64,000 nt of DNA from Pseudomonadota bacterium (GCA_021798915.1 JAJZBM010000002.1:216690-280689); one strand, 5' to 3'; numbered from the stretch's first letter, positions 18,831-31,974 are shown. Numbers and translations: made by a program. The notes: a model not told the origin generated them from the letters alone.

Positions 18831-19693
18831 TATTTTTCTTCAATTTTCGTCAGATATTCGGCCATCGCCGCCTGATACTCGGGCTCGCGGGCGACCTCAC
18901 GCAGCAGCGCCGCGTCCTCGGCGCGGCCGAGGGTGGCGGGCTTGGCGCCGGCGCGAAGGGCGCGGAGGGTGGCGACGGTCGCGGCAAATCCGGCCTGGAA
19001 GGGCGTATGGCCCTGAAGCGCGATCCGCACCCGGTGCGCGGCGAGCCTGGCGGGATCGTCGAGGGCGGGCGGCAGGGTTCCGAGAATGAGCGGGAGCGAG
19101 ACCGCGCCGGCGATCGCCTCGAGCGCGTCCCATGTCGCGATCCCGGTCAGGAACAATGCATCCGCCCCGGCCTCGGCATAGGCCCGCGCCCGGTCGCGGG
19201 TCTCGGAAAGGCCGAGCGCCGTGATCGCGCCGGTGCGGGCGGCGATGACCAGGGCAGGGTCGCGGCGCGCGGCGAGGGCGGCGCGGATCTTGCCCACCCC
19301 CTCGGCGCGCGGGATGAAGCGGGTTGCGGTCGCGCCGAACCCGGCGGGAAGGGCGGTATCCTCGATCGAGAGCCCGGAGGCGCCGGCGCTTTCCAGTTCC
19401 TCGACGGTACGGCGGACATTGAGCGCGTTGCCGTAGCCGTGATCGCCATCGACGAAGAGCGGCAGATCGGCGGCGCGGCTGATGCGGTGGACCAGGCCGG
19501 CGAGTTCGCTCAACGTCAGCAGCGCGAGATCGGGGGCGCCGAGGACGGCGAGGGAGGCGACACTGCCGGCCAGCATCGCCATCTCGAAGCCGAGATCGCC
19601 GGCGGCGCGCGCACTCAGCGGATCATGGACGGAGGCGGGAAAGACGCAACTCCCGGCCGCGAGCAGGGCGCGAAGGCGGGCGCGCGTGCTCAT
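18830..19693 (-). CDS. Isocitrate lyase/phosphoenolpyruvate mutase family protein
   Basis: LPLFVDGDHGYGNALNVRRTVEELESAGASGLSIEDTALP; TGIATWDALEAIAGAVSLPLIL. Confidence 0.88.
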   Translation of the reverse strand: MSTRARLRALLAAGSCVFPASVHDPLSARAAGDLGFEMAMLAGSVASLAVLGAPDLALLTLSELAGLVHRISRAADLPLFVDGDHGYGNALNVRRTVEELESAGASGLSIEDTALPAGFGATATRFIPRAEGVGKIRAALAARRDPALVIAARTGAITALGLSETRDRARAYAEAGADALFLTGIATWDALEAIAGAVSLPLILGTLPPALDDPARLAAHRVRIALQGHTPFQAGFAATVATLRALRAGAKPATLGRAEDAALLREVAREPEYQAAMAEYLTKIEEK

Positions 19694-20808
19694 TTCCCCG
19701 GCCCGAAATCGCGGAGTGGAAAGGCGCTATGCACGTGCGGCGTGCCCATCGCCGGGGCGGATGCGACGAAGCCGGGGTGAAGCTCGGCGAGCCGCGTCAC
19801 CCCGAGCAGGCCGAGCGCCACCTGGATTTCGTCCTCCAGGAGTTCCAAGACCCGCCCGATCCCCTCGGCCCCGGCCGCCGCGAGGCCGTAGAGATAGAGC
19901 CGCCCGAGCCCGACCAGATCGGCGCCGAGGGCGATCGCCTTGACGATATCGGTGCCGCGCGAAAACCCGCCATCGACGATGATCCGCGCCCGCCCGCGCA
20001 ATGCCGCGGCGATTTCGGGCAGCATGGCCATGGTCCCGAGCCCGAAATCCAGCTGGCGTCCGCCATGGTTGGAGACGTAGATGAACTCGACCCCGAGTTC
20101 GGCGGCCAGCGCCGCGTCCTCGGCGGTTGCGATGCCCTTGAGGATCAGCGGAATGGCATGACGGTCTTTGAAGCGGCGGACATCGTCCCAGTTGAGCGCC
20201 GCCTGGAACGCCATCGCCGCGCGGTCGGGGTTAGCGCGCCAGGGCTTGACGAAGCGGTTGGCGATGTCGCGCTCGCGGCGGCTGTAATGGGCGGTATCGA
20301 CGGTGAGACAGAACGCGTCATAGCCGGAATCGACGGCGCGGGCGACGTGGTCATCGACCCAAGATCCGTCGCCGCGCACATAGAGCTGGAAAATCCGCGG
20401 CCCGTCACCGGCCGCTTTGGCCGCCGCCTCGAGGCTCGGCTGGGAGACCGAACTCAACAGGAACGGCACCCCGAAACGGGAGGCGGCGCGGGCGACGGCG
20501 GCGCCGGCGTCGGGATGGAAGGATTCGAGCGAGCCGACCGGCGCGAGGGCGACCGGGAGGCGGAGATGATGGCCGAGAAACGTCGCAGCGCCACTCACCG
20601 CGCTGACATCGCGCAAGACGCGCGGGCGCAGCGCCAGCGCATCGAGGGCGGCGCGGTTGCGCGCAACCGTGGTTTCGGTCTCGGCGCCGCCGATCAGATA
20701 GCCCCAGATTTCGCGCGACAACGTCCGCTCAGCGGCGGGGATGAATTCGTGCAACGCCTGGAAGCGTTCGGTGAGCGTCTCTGGCGTTTCCTTGGTTTTT
20801 TTGCTCAT
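19690..20808 (-). CDS. FMN-dependent alpha-hydroxy-acid oxidase/dehydrogenase
   Basis: From MSKKTKETPETLTERFQALHEF; LILKGIATAEDAALAAELGVEFIYVSNHGGRQLDFG...IIVDGGFSRGTDIVKAIALGADLVGLGR. Confidence 0.92.
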   Translation of the reverse strand: MSKKTKETPETLTERFQALHEFIPAAERTLSREIWGYLIGGAETETTVARNRAALDALALRPRVLRDVSAVSGAATFLGHHLRLPVALAPVGSLESFHPDAGAAVARAASRFGVPFLLSSVSQPSLEAAAKAAGDGPRIFQLYVRGDGSWVDDHVARAVDSGYDAFCLTVDTAHYSRRERDIANRFVKPWRANPDRAAMAFQAALNWDDVRRFKDRHAIPLILKGIATAEDAALAAELGVEFIYVSNHGGRQLDFGLGTMAMLPEIAAALRGRARIIVDGGFSRGTDIVKAIALGADLVGLGRLYLYGLAAAGAEGIGRVLELLEDEIQVALGLLGVTRLAELHPGFVASAPAMGTPHVHSAFPLRDFGPGK

Positions 20809-20825
20809 TGACGGACGTCCGTTTT

Positions 20826-21494
20826 CTAGAAATCGAGATCGGCGTAATGTGCCGGAGGAGCGACGCCGGGGAGGCGGTCGGCGAGCAGGGGGCGGAAGCT
20901 CGGCCGGCTTTTCATCCGCGCATACCATTCGCGCGCCGCCGGTGAGAGGCTCCAATCCACCTCGCCGGCGAAATCGAGCGCCGAGAGATGGGCGGCGGCG
21001 GCGAAATCGGCGAGCGAAATGGTGCCGCCAGCGAGGAATTTCCGCGTCTCGGCGAGCCAGCCGAGATAACGCAGATGCTCGCGCAAACCAGCATAGCCGA
21101 GGCGGAGCAGGCCGGAATCGGGATGGCCGCGCCCGGCGAGGCGCTTCAGCAGCTTTTCTTCGAGCAGGTTGCGCGTGACATCCTGGGCGAAGCGGCCATC
21201 GAACCAGGCGACCAGGCGCCGCACCTCGACGCGCTCGGCCAGTGTCCGGCCCATCAGCGAGGTGTCGGGATAGGCTTCGTCGAGATACTCCGCGATCACC
21301 GCCGAATCGGGGACGACGAGGCCGTTCTCCTCGATCAGCGTCGGCACCGTGCCGGCGGGGTTGAGGGCGAGGTAGTCTTCGCGCCGCTCCCACGGCTTTT
21401 CCAGCCGGATCTCGAACCCGAGCCGCTTTTCGGCGAGCAGGAGGCGGATCTTGCGCGAATAGGGGCAGACGGGATGGTGATGGAGCGTGCGCAT
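20826..21494 (-). CDS. Glutathione S-transferase family protein
   Basis: MRTLHHHPVCPYSRKIRLLLAEKRLGFEIRLEKPWERREDYLALNPAGTVPTLIEENGLVVPDSAVIAEYLDE. Confidence 0.9.
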   Translation of the reverse strand: MRTLHHHPVCPYSRKIRLLLAEKRLGFEIRLEKPWERREDYLALNPAGTVPTLIEENGLVVPDSAVIAEYLDEAYPDTSLMGRTLAERVEVRRLVAWFDGRFAQDVTRNLLEEKLLKRLAGRGHPDSGLLRLGYAGLREHLRYLGWLAETRKFLAGGTISLADFAAAAHLSALDFAGEVDWSLSPAAREWYARMKSRPSFRPLLADRLPGVAPPAHYADLDF

Positions 21495-21603
21495 CGAGGG
21501 TTTTATGGCACCCCGCGCCCGCCGCGCCAACTCCGCGTTCACGCTTGTTTAAGGCGCGCGTGACTTAATCCCCGCCTTCCGGATGGGGGGGATGATCGCG
21601 GCG

Positions 21604-23931
21604 ATGCTGACTTTACGGAATCTTTCGATCGGTCGGAAACTGGCGCTGTCGGCGGCCTGCGCGCTGGTTTTGCTGGCCGGCCTCGCGGTCTCCATGATCT
21701 CCGGCCTCGCGCGGCTCGAACGGCTGGACGGCCAGGCGTCGGAGGCGGTGGCCGCCAAAGCGGTGATCGACATGGCCGGCCAGCGCCGCCACGATCTCGA
21801 TGCGCTCGCCGCGCGTATCGCGCTCCTCCAGACCGCGCCGCAGATCGCCGCCGCCAGGCAAGAACTCACCACGCTCGCCGATAGTCTCGCCGGTGGTTTT
21901 GCCACCGGCCCCCTCGCCAAGGAGAGCGCGAGCGCCGCTGAGGGCGCCGCCTTCGCCCGCGCCGCCGCCGACAGCACCCACAATGCCGCCGCCGTCGGCC
22001 AGGCGCTCGCCGCCCGCGCCGCCCTGCTCGAGCGCCGCGAACAGGGGCTGCTGCCGCAGCTCGCGGCGATCAACCAACTGGTCTCGGTGACGCTGGACCG
22101 GATGCATCTCGAGGATCTCACGCCGGAAGCCGCCGACCGCAACAAGGCGCGTCTCACCCGCTATCAGCGCGCGGTGATCGACGCCGGCAATGCCGCCCTC
22201 CTCAACATGAACACCGGGGACGCGGCGGCGGCGAAAGCGATGCAGCTCAACGCCAAGATCGCGCAGGCGCTGCTGCACGCGGCGCATGACGAGGGCGTCG
22301 CCAAGGACGCCGCCGCCGCCTTCGCCGCCATGGAGCAGAGTGGCAATGCGATCCTCGCCGCGAGCGCCGACATCGTCGCCCAGACCGATGCCGCGGCGGC
22401 GTTCCTCGCCCATGATCTCGCCGCCAGCCGCGCCGCGGCGAGCGCCAGCCTCGGCGCCGCCGATGCCGAGGTCACCCGCCAGGCGGAAGCGGCGCGGGCG
22501 GAGGCGGCGCAAGCCAGGACCGGCCTGCGGCGGATGCTGATCGGCCTCGCGCTCGGCATCTCGGCCATACTGATCGTCACCTCGACGCTGACCGCGCGCG
22601 CCATCGCCCGGCCGATCCGCGCCATGACCGCGATGCTCACTCGCCTCGCCGAGGGCGAGACCGGCATGACGATCGGCTTCACCGGCAGGCGCGATGAGAT
22701 CGGCCGCATGGCGGCGGCGCTGGAACGGCTGCGCCAGACCGCTGAGCAGGCCTTTCTCCAGCGCCAGACCCTCGACCAGTTGCCGCTTTGCGTCCTCGTC
22801 GCCGATGCCGCCGACAAGCTCGCGATTTCGTACGCGAGCCCGGCAGCGCGCGACGTGCTGGCGCCGATCGCCGAGGTTCTCGACCTTCGCGCCGACGCCC
22901 TCACCGGGCAAAGCCTTTCGCGTTTCGCCCGGACGCCGGCGTTGGAAGCGGCGCTCACCGGCGGCGCCGCGTCGCTCCCCTATCGCGAGCGCATCGCGAT
23001 CGGCGGCGAGACGCTGGACATCCAGGCCTCGGCGTTGGTCAGCGCCGATGGCCGCTTCTACGGCCCGATGCTGACCATCGTCCCGGTGACGCGTGAGGCG
23101 CGGCTCGCCGAGCGGTTCAAGAATTCGGTCGGCGAGATCGCGGCGGCGTTCGGCCGCTCGGCCGCCGAAATGCGGGGCGCGGCGAATGTTTTGAACGGCC
23201 TCGCCGCCGATACCGGGGCGCGGGCGGAAGCGGTCGCCAACGCCTCGCGCGAGGCCGCCGGCAACGTCCAGGCGGTGGCCGCGAGCGCCGAACAGATGGC
23301 CGCCTCGGTCAGCGAAATCAGCCGCAGCGTCGCCGAGAGCGCGCGCATCGCGTCCGACGCGGTGAGCAAGGCGGAGGCGACCGATCGCTGCGTCGTCAGC
23401 CTCAACGATCAGGCGAGCCGCATCGGCGGCGTCGTCCGGCTGATCGGCGATATCGCCGCCCACACCAATCTGCTGGCGCTCAACGCGACCATCGAGGCGG
23501 CGCGGGCGGGCGAGGCCGGGCGCGGCTTCGCCGTGGTCGCGAACGAGGTCAAGACCCTCGCGAGCCAGACCGCCCGCGCGACCGAGGAAATCTCCACCCA
23601 GATCGCGACCATGCAGGACGAGACCAAGGCCGCCGTCACCACGCTCCGCGCGGTGAGTGGCACCATCCAGCGGCTCGACGAAATCGCCGCCGCCATCGCC
23701 GCCGCCGTCGAGGAGCAGGGGGCGACGACGCAGGAAATCGCCCGCGCCGTGCAGCAGGCGGCGCGCGGCACCGGGGAGGTGACGGAAAACATCAGCGAGG
23801 TCAGCGGCGCGGTCGGCGAGACCCGTGCCCGCGCGGCTGAGGTGCTGGCCGCCGCCGACGGCCTCGCGCAGCAATCCGGCACGCTCCGTGAGGAGGTGGA
23901 GAGCTTCCTCGCCGCCATGCAGGCCGCCTGA
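21604..23931 (+). CDS. Methyl-accepting chemotaxis protein with HAMP and PAS-like segment
   Basis: N-terminal [61 protein letters not shown]. Confidence 0.93.
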   Translation: MLTLRNLSIGRKLALSAACALVLLAGLAVSMISGLARLERLDGQASEAVAAKAVIDMAGQRRHDLDALAARIALLQTAPQIAAARQELTTLADSLAGGFATGPLAKESASAAEGAAFARAAADSTHNAAAVGQALAARAALLERREQGLLPQLAAINQLVSVTLDRMHLEDLTPEAADRNKARLTRYQRAVIDAGNAALLNMNTGDAAAAKAMQLNAKIAQALLHAAHDEGVAKDAAAAFAAMEQSGNAILAASADIVAQTDAAAAFLAHDLAASRAAASASLGAADAEVTRQAEAARAEAAQARTGLRRMLIGLALGISAILIVTSTLTARAIARPIRAMTAMLTRLAEGETGMTIGFTGRRDEIGRMAAALERLRQTAEQAFLQRQTLDQLPLCVLVADAADKLAISYASPAARDVLAPIAEVLDLRADALTGQSLSRFARTPALEAALTGGAASLPYRERIAIGGETLDIQASALVSADGRFYGPMLTIVPVTREARLAERFKNSVGEIAAAFGRSAAEMRGAANVLNGLAADTGARAEAVANASREAAGNVQAVAASAEQMAASVSEISRSVAESARIASDAVSKAEATDRCVVSLNDQASRIGGVVRLIGDIAAHTNLLALNATIEAARAGEAGRGFAVVANEVKTLASQTARATEEISTQIATMQDETKAAVTTLRAVSGTIQRLDEIAAAIAAAVEEQGATTQEIARAVQQAARGTGEVTENISEVSGAVGETRARAAEVLAAADGLAQQSGTLREEVESFLAAMQAA

Positions 23932-23979
23932 GCACCCTCGTCCACCCCTGGAAATCGCCCCGGCGGATCAGCCGCGGGA

Positions 23980-24318
23980 TCAGTCGATCATCAACGCGGC
24001 GGTCAGTTTCGGCGGCGTGCAGGTGACGCTGTCGTGGCTGCTGTCGCGCGCGGCGTAGACCGCGCTGCCGTCGTTGTTGCGGGTGAACGTCACCGCCGCA
24101 TCGCCATAGACGGTGCCGCTGGCATCCGTGGAAATCTCCCGCAACACTCGCATCTGACCGATCATGTCATGCACGCGCACGACATGCGTCGTCTCCTCGT
24201 AGGTGACATCGAGGCGCATGCCTTTCGTGCAAGCGTAATGCACCACCTGTTCTGGGCCGGTACAGCCGGCGAGAAACGCGAACGGGAGCAGAAGCGCGGA
24301 TTTGGCCGAAAATGTCAT
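23980..24318 (-). CDS. MliC-like lipoprotein (lysozyme-inhibitor type)
   Basis: Lipobox FLAGC; VVHYACTKGMRLDVTYEE...VYGDAAVTFTRNNDGSAVYA. Confidence 0.6.
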   Translation of the reverse strand: MTFSAKSALLLPFAFLAGCTGPEQVVHYACTKGMRLDVTYEETTHVVRVHDMIGQMRVLREISTDASGTVYGDAAVTFTRNNDGSAVYAARDSSHDSVTCTPPKLTAALMID

Positions 24319-25256
24319 CGCGAATGTTCCATGACGCCGAGGGCACGAAGAAACCCGCGCAGCCCCGCCCCTTGCTGCGCGAGATAGGAGCCGGACGCCA
24401 GCGCTTCCTCGGCCTTGGGATCACCGGTCGGGCCGGGTGCGGTGGTGAAATCGGCGGTTCCGAACAGCATATCCCAGAACGGGAACACGGCGCCATAATT
24501 GCAGCTTTTCACCCCGGCGGCGCGGGCCGCATGATGGGCGCGGTGGAAACGCGGCGAAATCAGCAGCCGCTCGCCAAGCCAGCCGAACGAGAGCCGCGTA
24601 TTGGCGTGGGAGAGGCTTTCGAGCAAGCGGAGCACCAGCACCAGCACCGGAAATTGCAGCGGCGCGACGCCGATCGCGAGCGCGATCACCCCGAACCACA
24701 ACGCGGCGGCGAGGTCGTCGAGCAGGTGGTTGCGATCGTCGGACCAGAAGGTCATCTGCCGCTGCGCGTGATGGAGGGCATGCAGCGCGTACCACCAGCG
24801 AAAGCGATGCGAGAGGCGATGGCGCCAGTAATCGGCGAAATCGAGAATGAGCGCATAGAGGAGGAAGGTCGGCAAGGGATGGCCGTAGAGCGCCGGAAAA
24901 ACCCCCTCGAGGGTCGGCGCGACCAGATCGTGATCGGCGAGCATCCCGGAAAACGCGGCTTGCACACGAAAGAACAAAACGAAGGTAAAAAGCGGCAAGA
25001 TGCCGACGCGGGCGAGAATGGTATAGAACATGTCGGTCCATTCCACCCGATGATCCGGCCAATGCTCGATCGGATAGAAGCGTTCGAGCGGCAGGCAGAT
25101 CGCATACATCAGGACGACCTGCACCGCGCCATAGACCGCAAACAGCGCCCAGCCATAAGCGAGATCCTCCCATGGCATCAGGCCGAGATGCCAGAGCAGC
25201 GGAATCGCCGCGTGTTCGGCGAGCCAGCCGGCGGCGGTGTCGAGCGGGTCGTTCAT
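24315..25256 (-). CDS. Sterol desaturase/fatty acid hydroxylase family protein
   Basis: Histidine clusters HRLSHR, HALHHAQRQM, HRAHHAAR. Confidence 0.9.
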   Translation of the reverse strand: MNDPLDTAAGWLAEHAAIPLLWHLGLMPWEDLAYGWALFAVYGAVQVVLMYAICLPLERFYPIEHWPDHRVEWTDMFYTILARVGILPLFTFVLFFRVQAAFSGMLADHDLVAPTLEGVFPALYGHPLPTFLLYALILDFADYWRHRLSHRFRWWYALHALHHAQRQMTFWSDDRNHLLDDLAAALWFGVIALAIGVAPLQFPVLVLVLRLLESLSHANTRLSFGWLGERLLISPRFHRAHHAARAAGVKSCNYGAVFPFWDMLFGTADFTTAPGPTGDPKAEEALASGSYLAQQGAGLRGFLRALGVMEHSR

Positions 25257-26302
25257 GAGTGTCTCGCGGGCGCCTCGGCGACGGCACGCGGCAGGTGGTC
25301 ATGGGTGTTGAGCCAGATACCGTGCGGCGAACGTCCGACCGCGATGATCTCGTAGTTTCCGCTTTTGGGGTCGAGGATTGCGACGCTATGGGCAAAACGC
25401 CGCGTCACCCAGAGCTTGCCATCGGGCGCGAAGTCGAGATCGTCGGGCCCGCCGGGAAGCGCGATCTCCCGCTGCACCACGAGGGTTTTGGCGTCGAGCA
25501 CGGCGATGGTGCCATCGACGCGGTTGGTGACATAGAGCGTCCTGCCGTCGGGGGCGAGAAAAAGATTATGCGCCCCGCGGCCGGTGGTCACGCGGCGTTC
25601 GATCGCGCCGTTGGCCGGATTGACGATGGCAAGGCCATTCCCGCCCATGAGAGCGACCGCCACCCGGCCATTGAGCCAGAGCACGCCGGCCGGTGTGTCG
25701 CCGATATCGACTTTCCAGAGGATGTCGCCGGACGCGGTTGCGATCGCGACCAATTGGTTCGATTGCTGCAAGGAGACGAAAGCGGTTTTCGAATCGGGTG
25801 AGAAATTGATGTGGCTCGGAAGGGATGCCAGCGGCAGGCGGAAACGCAGATGATAGCTGTCGCCGTCATAGATATCGACGCGGTTGCGCGCCAGTTCGGT
25901 CACTACCAGGGTCTTGCCGTCCGGGCTGAACTGTAACTGGTAGGGATCGGGCATCGGCACCCGCCGCGCGATGTCCCCGGCTGCAGGATCAAAAAAGATT
26001 AGCTGATTGCCAACCGTATCGCCGATCAGGAGAAAGCGATGATCGGGGGTCAGCGCCATGTGATGCGGCTCGCGCAGCACCGGGACGCGGCGGATTTCCT
26101 GCCGTGTCGTGACATCGACGAGGCTGATCGCCGCCGCCCCCGAATCGATCACGAAGGCGAGTTCCGCAGCGCGCGCGGCGACGGCGGCAAGGAGGAAAAA
26201 CGCCAGCGGCAGCGCCCCGCAAAGAAACCGGAGAAAAAGTCTTTTTGCTTCTTTTTCTTCAGAAAAAGAAGACCTTCCTTGTTTCTCTCTCACTGCCCAC
26301 AC
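25253..26302 (-). CDS. YVTN beta-propeller repeat secreted protein
   Basis: Repeats such as LAPDGRTLYVTNRVDGTIAVLDAKT; signal peptide KRLFLRFLCGALPLAFFLLAAVAARA; GTG start, exact position uncertain. Confidence 0.82.
   Translation of the reverse strand: MWAVREKQGRSSFSEEKEAKRLFLRFLCGALPLAFFLLAAVAARAAELAFVIDSGAAAISLVDVTTRQEIRRVPVLREPHHMALTPDHRFLLIGDTVGNQLIFFDPAAGDIARRVPMPDPYQLQFSPDGKTLVVTELARNRVDIYDGDSYHLRFRLPLASLPSHINFSPDSKTAFVSLQQSNQLVAIATASGDILWKVDIGDTPAGVLWLNGRVAVALMGGNGLAIVNPANGAIERRVTTGRGAHNLFLAPDGRTLYVTNRVDGTIAVLDAKTLVVQREIALPGGPDDLDFAPDGKLWVTRRFAHSVAILDPKSGNYEIIAVGRSPHGIWLNTHDHLPRAVAEAPARHS
26234..26271 (-). repeat. Single module of dispersed hairpin repeat (copy B)
   Basis: AAAAAGTCTTTTTG-CTTCTTTTTCTTCAGAAAAAGAAG; reverse complement of the 18713 module. 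Confidence 0.85.
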
Positions 26303-26308
26303 TCCACG

Positions 26309-28786
<2,478 letters not shown>

Positions 28787-30016
28787 TTATAGACCGGGAG
28801 GCGTGCAAAACCCAGAGGCGGAACGGGAATGGGCGCCGGCGGCGGCGAGAAAGCCCGGGTCGGCGGTGAGCCGGCCGGCGCCGCAGTACCAGCCGGTCGC
28901 GGCGCCGGCGAGCGGCAGAAACGGCGCGCGGTCGGTGCCGGTCAGAAATATCTGCGCCGGAAGTGCCGCCAGCGCCGCGATCAGCGCCGCGCGGCGCTCG
29001 GCATCGAGATGCACCATCGGCTCGTCGAGCAGCAGGATCGGCGCGAAGCCGCGCACCCGCGCAACCAGGGTGGCATGGCCGAGGATGACGCCGATGAGAA
29101 GCGCCTTCTGTTCACCGGTGCTCGCCTGCGCCGCCGGCAGGTCGCGGGCGGCGTCATGAAGGGTGAAATCGGCGCGATGAGCGCCAAACCCGTTCTGCCC
29201 GCTCACCCGATCGGCGCCCCGCGCCTCGTGAAGCCGCGCCCGCAGCCACTCCTCGACCGCCAAAGCCGGCGATTGCGCCAGCCGTGCTGCGATCGGGCAA
29301 AGAAGATCGACGCGCGCCGGCGGAAAACCCGCCGGGGTCACCCACGCCAGGGCCTGGGTCAGCCGGCGCAGGACGCCGGCGCGGGCGGCGGTGATGGCGA
29401 CCGCGTGGCGGGCGATCGCGTCCTCGATCGCGGCGAGCCAGCCGGGATCGGCGCCGCCAGAGCGCAGCAAGCGGGCGCGGGCGGCGAGTGCGCGTTCGTG
29501 GGCGGCGAGTTCGCGGCCATGCCCGGCTTCGAGGGCGGCGACCAGCCGGTCGAGAAAGCGCCGCCGCCCGCTCGTCCCTTCCTGGAACAAGCGTGCCATC
29601 GGCGGGGTGAGCCAGGCCAGCGCGACGCGGGCGGCGATTTGACCCTGGTTTTCGGGGGCGGCACCGTCGAGGCGGAAGACGCGCCGCGGCTCGGCGCCCG
29701 GGGCCTCCCCGGGCGCCGGAACCCCGGTTGCGACCGTGAAATCACCCTCGATCCCGGCGAATCGCCCGGCGACCGCGAAGCCGCCCGGGCCATCGCGCCG
29801 GGCGAGATCGGCGCGGCGGGCAAGGCGCAGGCCGCTACCCGCGCCGAGCAGCGAGATCGCTTCCAGAAGATTGGTCTTGCCGCCACCATTGGGGCCGAAA
29901 ATCGCCGCGATCCGGGCATCCGCCGCTCCGCCCGGATGCCAGACGAGACGGGCATGGTTGCGGAAATCAGTGAGCGCGAGGCGGGTGAGGCGAAGGCCGG
30001 CGCCGCTTGCGGACAC
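28787..30016 (-). CDS. recF: DNA replication/repair protein RecF
   Basis: LRLTRLALTDFRNHARLVWHPG...IFGPNGGGKTNLLEAISLL...LLLDEPMVHLDAERRAAL; between dnaN and gyrB. Confidence 0.95.
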   Translation of the reverse strand: MSASGAGLRLTRLALTDFRNHARLVWHPGGAADARIAAIFGPNGGGKTNLLEAISLLGAGSGLRLARRADLARRDGPGGFAVAGRFAGIEGDFTVATGVPAPGEAPGAEPRRVFRLDGAAPENQGQIAARVALAWLTPPMARLFQEGTSGRRRFLDRLVAALEAGHGRELAAHERALAARARLLRSGGADPGWLAAIEDAIARHAVAITAARAGVLRRLTQALAWVTPAGFPPARVDLLCPIAARLAQSPALAVEEWLRARLHEARGADRVSGQNGFGAHRADFTLHDAARDLPAAQASTGEQKALLIGVILGHATLVARVRGFAPILLLDEPMVHLDAERRAALIAALAALPAQIFLTGTDRAPFLPLAGAATGWYCGAGRLTADPGFLAAAGAHSRSASGFCTPPGL

Positions 30017-30046
30017 ACCGCGTCCTTTTCGGGCCCCGGCCCGACA

Positions 30047-31171
30047 TCAAACCCGCATCGGCATCAGCACGTAAAGCGCGCTCGCATCGCCCGCATCGCG
30101 CACGATCGTCGGCGCGCCGCCATCGGCGAAGAGAAATTCCACCTCGCCCTCGATCTGGTCGGTGATATCGGTGATGTAGCGCGCCTGAAAGCCGATCTCG
30201 AGCGGCCCGTTGTCATAATGGACCCGCGCCCCGTCGAGTTCCTCGGTCGCCGTGCCATGCTCGGGATTGGCCGCCGACAGCACCAGGAGATCGCGCGCCA
30301 GCGAGAGCTTCACCGGCCGCGTCCGCTCCAGCGAGATCGCCGCGACGCGCCCGACCGCCTCGGCGAAATCCTTTTTCACGACGCGCAGCACCTTGTCGTT
30401 GCCGCGCGGGATGACACGGTCATATTCCGGAAACGTGCCATCGATCAGCTTGCTGGTCAGCGTCACCGGGCCGAGGGTGAATTGAATGCGGGTATCCGAG
30501 AGCGCGATCGTGACCTGATCGCTGGTCTCCTCGATGAGCTTGCGCAACTCGGCGACGGTCTTGCGCGGCACGATGACGCCGGGCATCCCCGCCGCGCCCT
30601 CTGGCAGCGGCTCCTCGACACGGGCGAGGCGATGGCCGTCGGTCGCGACGGCGCGCAGAACCGGGGCGCCGTCGCTCTCGGTCGCGTGCAGATAGATGCC
30701 GTTCAGGTAATAGCGGGTCTCCTCGGTGCTGATCGCGAAGCGCGAGCGGTCGATCATCGCCCGCAACACGCCGGCCGGGAGCGCGAAGCGATGCCCGAGG
30801 CTGCCCGCCGTCATCGCCGGGAAATCCTCGACCGGGAGCGCATTGAGGCTGGTTGCGAAGCGCCCGGCGCGAAGCTGGAGCGCGGTCTCGCCGCCGGGAT
30901 GGCTGATTTCGACCTCGACCCCGTCGGGGAGCTTGCGGACGATCTCGTAAAGCGTCGCCGCCGGCGCGGTCGCGGCGCCATCCGCGACGACCGTCGCCGC
31001 GACGTCCTGGACGACCGCGATCTCCATGTCGGTCGCGGTCAGCGACAGCCGCCCGTCACGCGCGACGATCAGGACATTGGCGAGAATAGGCAGCGTGTTA
31101 CGCTTCTCGACCACGCTTTGGACATGCGCGAGCGTCTTGAGGAGCGTCGCCCGGTCAGCCTTGAAATTCAT
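30047..31171 (-). CDS. dnaN: DNA polymerase III subunit beta (sliding clamp)
   Basis: MNFKADRATLLKTLAHVQSVVEKRNTLPILANVLI...TDGHRLARVEEPLP...YVLMPMRV. Confidence 0.97.
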   Translation of the reverse strand: MNFKADRATLLKTLAHVQSVVEKRNTLPILANVLIVARDGRLSLTATDMEIAVVQDVAATVVADGAATAPAATLYEIVRKLPDGVEVEISHPGGETALQLRAGRFATSLNALPVEDFPAMTAGSLGHRFALPAGVLRAMIDRSRFAISTEETRYYLNGIYLHATESDGAPVLRAVATDGHRLARVEEPLPEGAAGMPGVIVPRKTVAELRKLIEETSDQVTIALSDTRIQFTLGPVTLTSKLIDGTFPEYDRVIPRGNDKVLRVVKKDFAEAVGRVAAISLERTRPVKLSLARDLLVLSAANPEHGTATEELDGARVHYDNGPLEIGFQARYITDITDQIEGEVEFLFADGGAPTIVRDAGDASALYVLMPMRV

Positions 31172-31349
31172 TGTCCCCATCCCTGCTACGCGACGCGCGG
31201 AAAGCGGGCAGTGACCGCCATCCTTCGCCAGAAACCAGGGTATAGCAACCGCGCGAGGGTCGCGAAAGCGGGGCCGGCGTTCGCCTTCATCGGCGGAAAA
31301 TGCCATAATGGCGGCGCAGTGGTCAGGCGGGCGATCATCGCCCGCTGCC

Positions 31350-31970
31350 ATGACAGGAATGCCGGTTATGCCAGACCCCCAAAACGCCGCCGAGGCCAAA
31401 CCGGCCGACCCCCTCCCGCCTGATCCGCGGCCGGGCGCCGGCGCCAACCTCCTGTTCCTGCGCGAGGAGCAGATCAGGGTGACGCAGGAGATGTTGTTCT
31501 TCGCCTATCGTGACATCACCGCCGCGGCCGACGCGATTCTGGCCGAGATCAGTCTCGGCCGCGCGCATCATCGCGCTTTGCTGTTCATCGGCCGCAATCC
31601 CGGGATCAGCGTCGGCGATCTGCTCGCGATCCTGCAAATCACCAAGCAAAGCCTGGCCCGCGTGCTGACACCGCTGATCACCGGCGGCTATGTGCGCCAG
31701 GAAGCCGGCCATAGCGACCGCCGCCAGCGTCTCCTGTTCCTCACCGATCAGGGTAATGCCCTGGAGCGCGGCCTGTTCGAGCGCCAGCGCGAACGACTCG
31801 TCGCCGCCTATCGTGAAGCCGGTGGGCAAGCGGTGGAGGGGTTCCGGCGGGTGCTGCGCGGCATCATGAACGAGACGGCGCGGAACTATGTCGCGCGCGG
31901 GGAAGCCGCCGCGGGGCGCGGCCAGCGGGCGGGGGCGCCGCGGGACGAGGCAGGCACGGGCAAGAGCTGA
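31350..31970 (+). CDS. MarR family regulator (PetP-like)
   Basis: winged-helix: HHRALLFIGRNPGISVGDLLAILQITKQSLARVLTPLITGGYVRQEAGHSDRRQRLLFLT; adjacent to an OmpR-type regulator as in petP-petR. Confidence 0.82.
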   Translation: MTGMPVMPDPQNAAEAKPADPLPPDPRPGAGANLLFLREEQIRVTQEMLFFAYRDITAAADAILAEISLGRAHHRALLFIGRNPGISVGDLLAILQITKQSLARVLTPLITGGYVRQEAGHSDRRQRLLFLTDQGNALERGLFERQRERLVAAYREAGGQAVEGFRRVLRGIMNETARNYVARGEAAAGRGQRAGAPRDEAGTGKS

Positions 31971-31974
31971 GCTG

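Noticed and set aside
20809-21393. N-terminal extension of ORF 19690..21393 (minus)
   Set aside because: Overlaps the GST gene in another frame; true start MSKKTKETPETL at 20808.
21613-23874. 753-aa minus ORF opposite the chemotaxis receptor
   Set aside because: Antisense shadow of a clear MCP; no domain signature.
28829-31423. 864-aa + strand ORF opposite recF and dnaN
   Set aside because: Spans two clear genes in antisense; composition typical of shadow ORFs.
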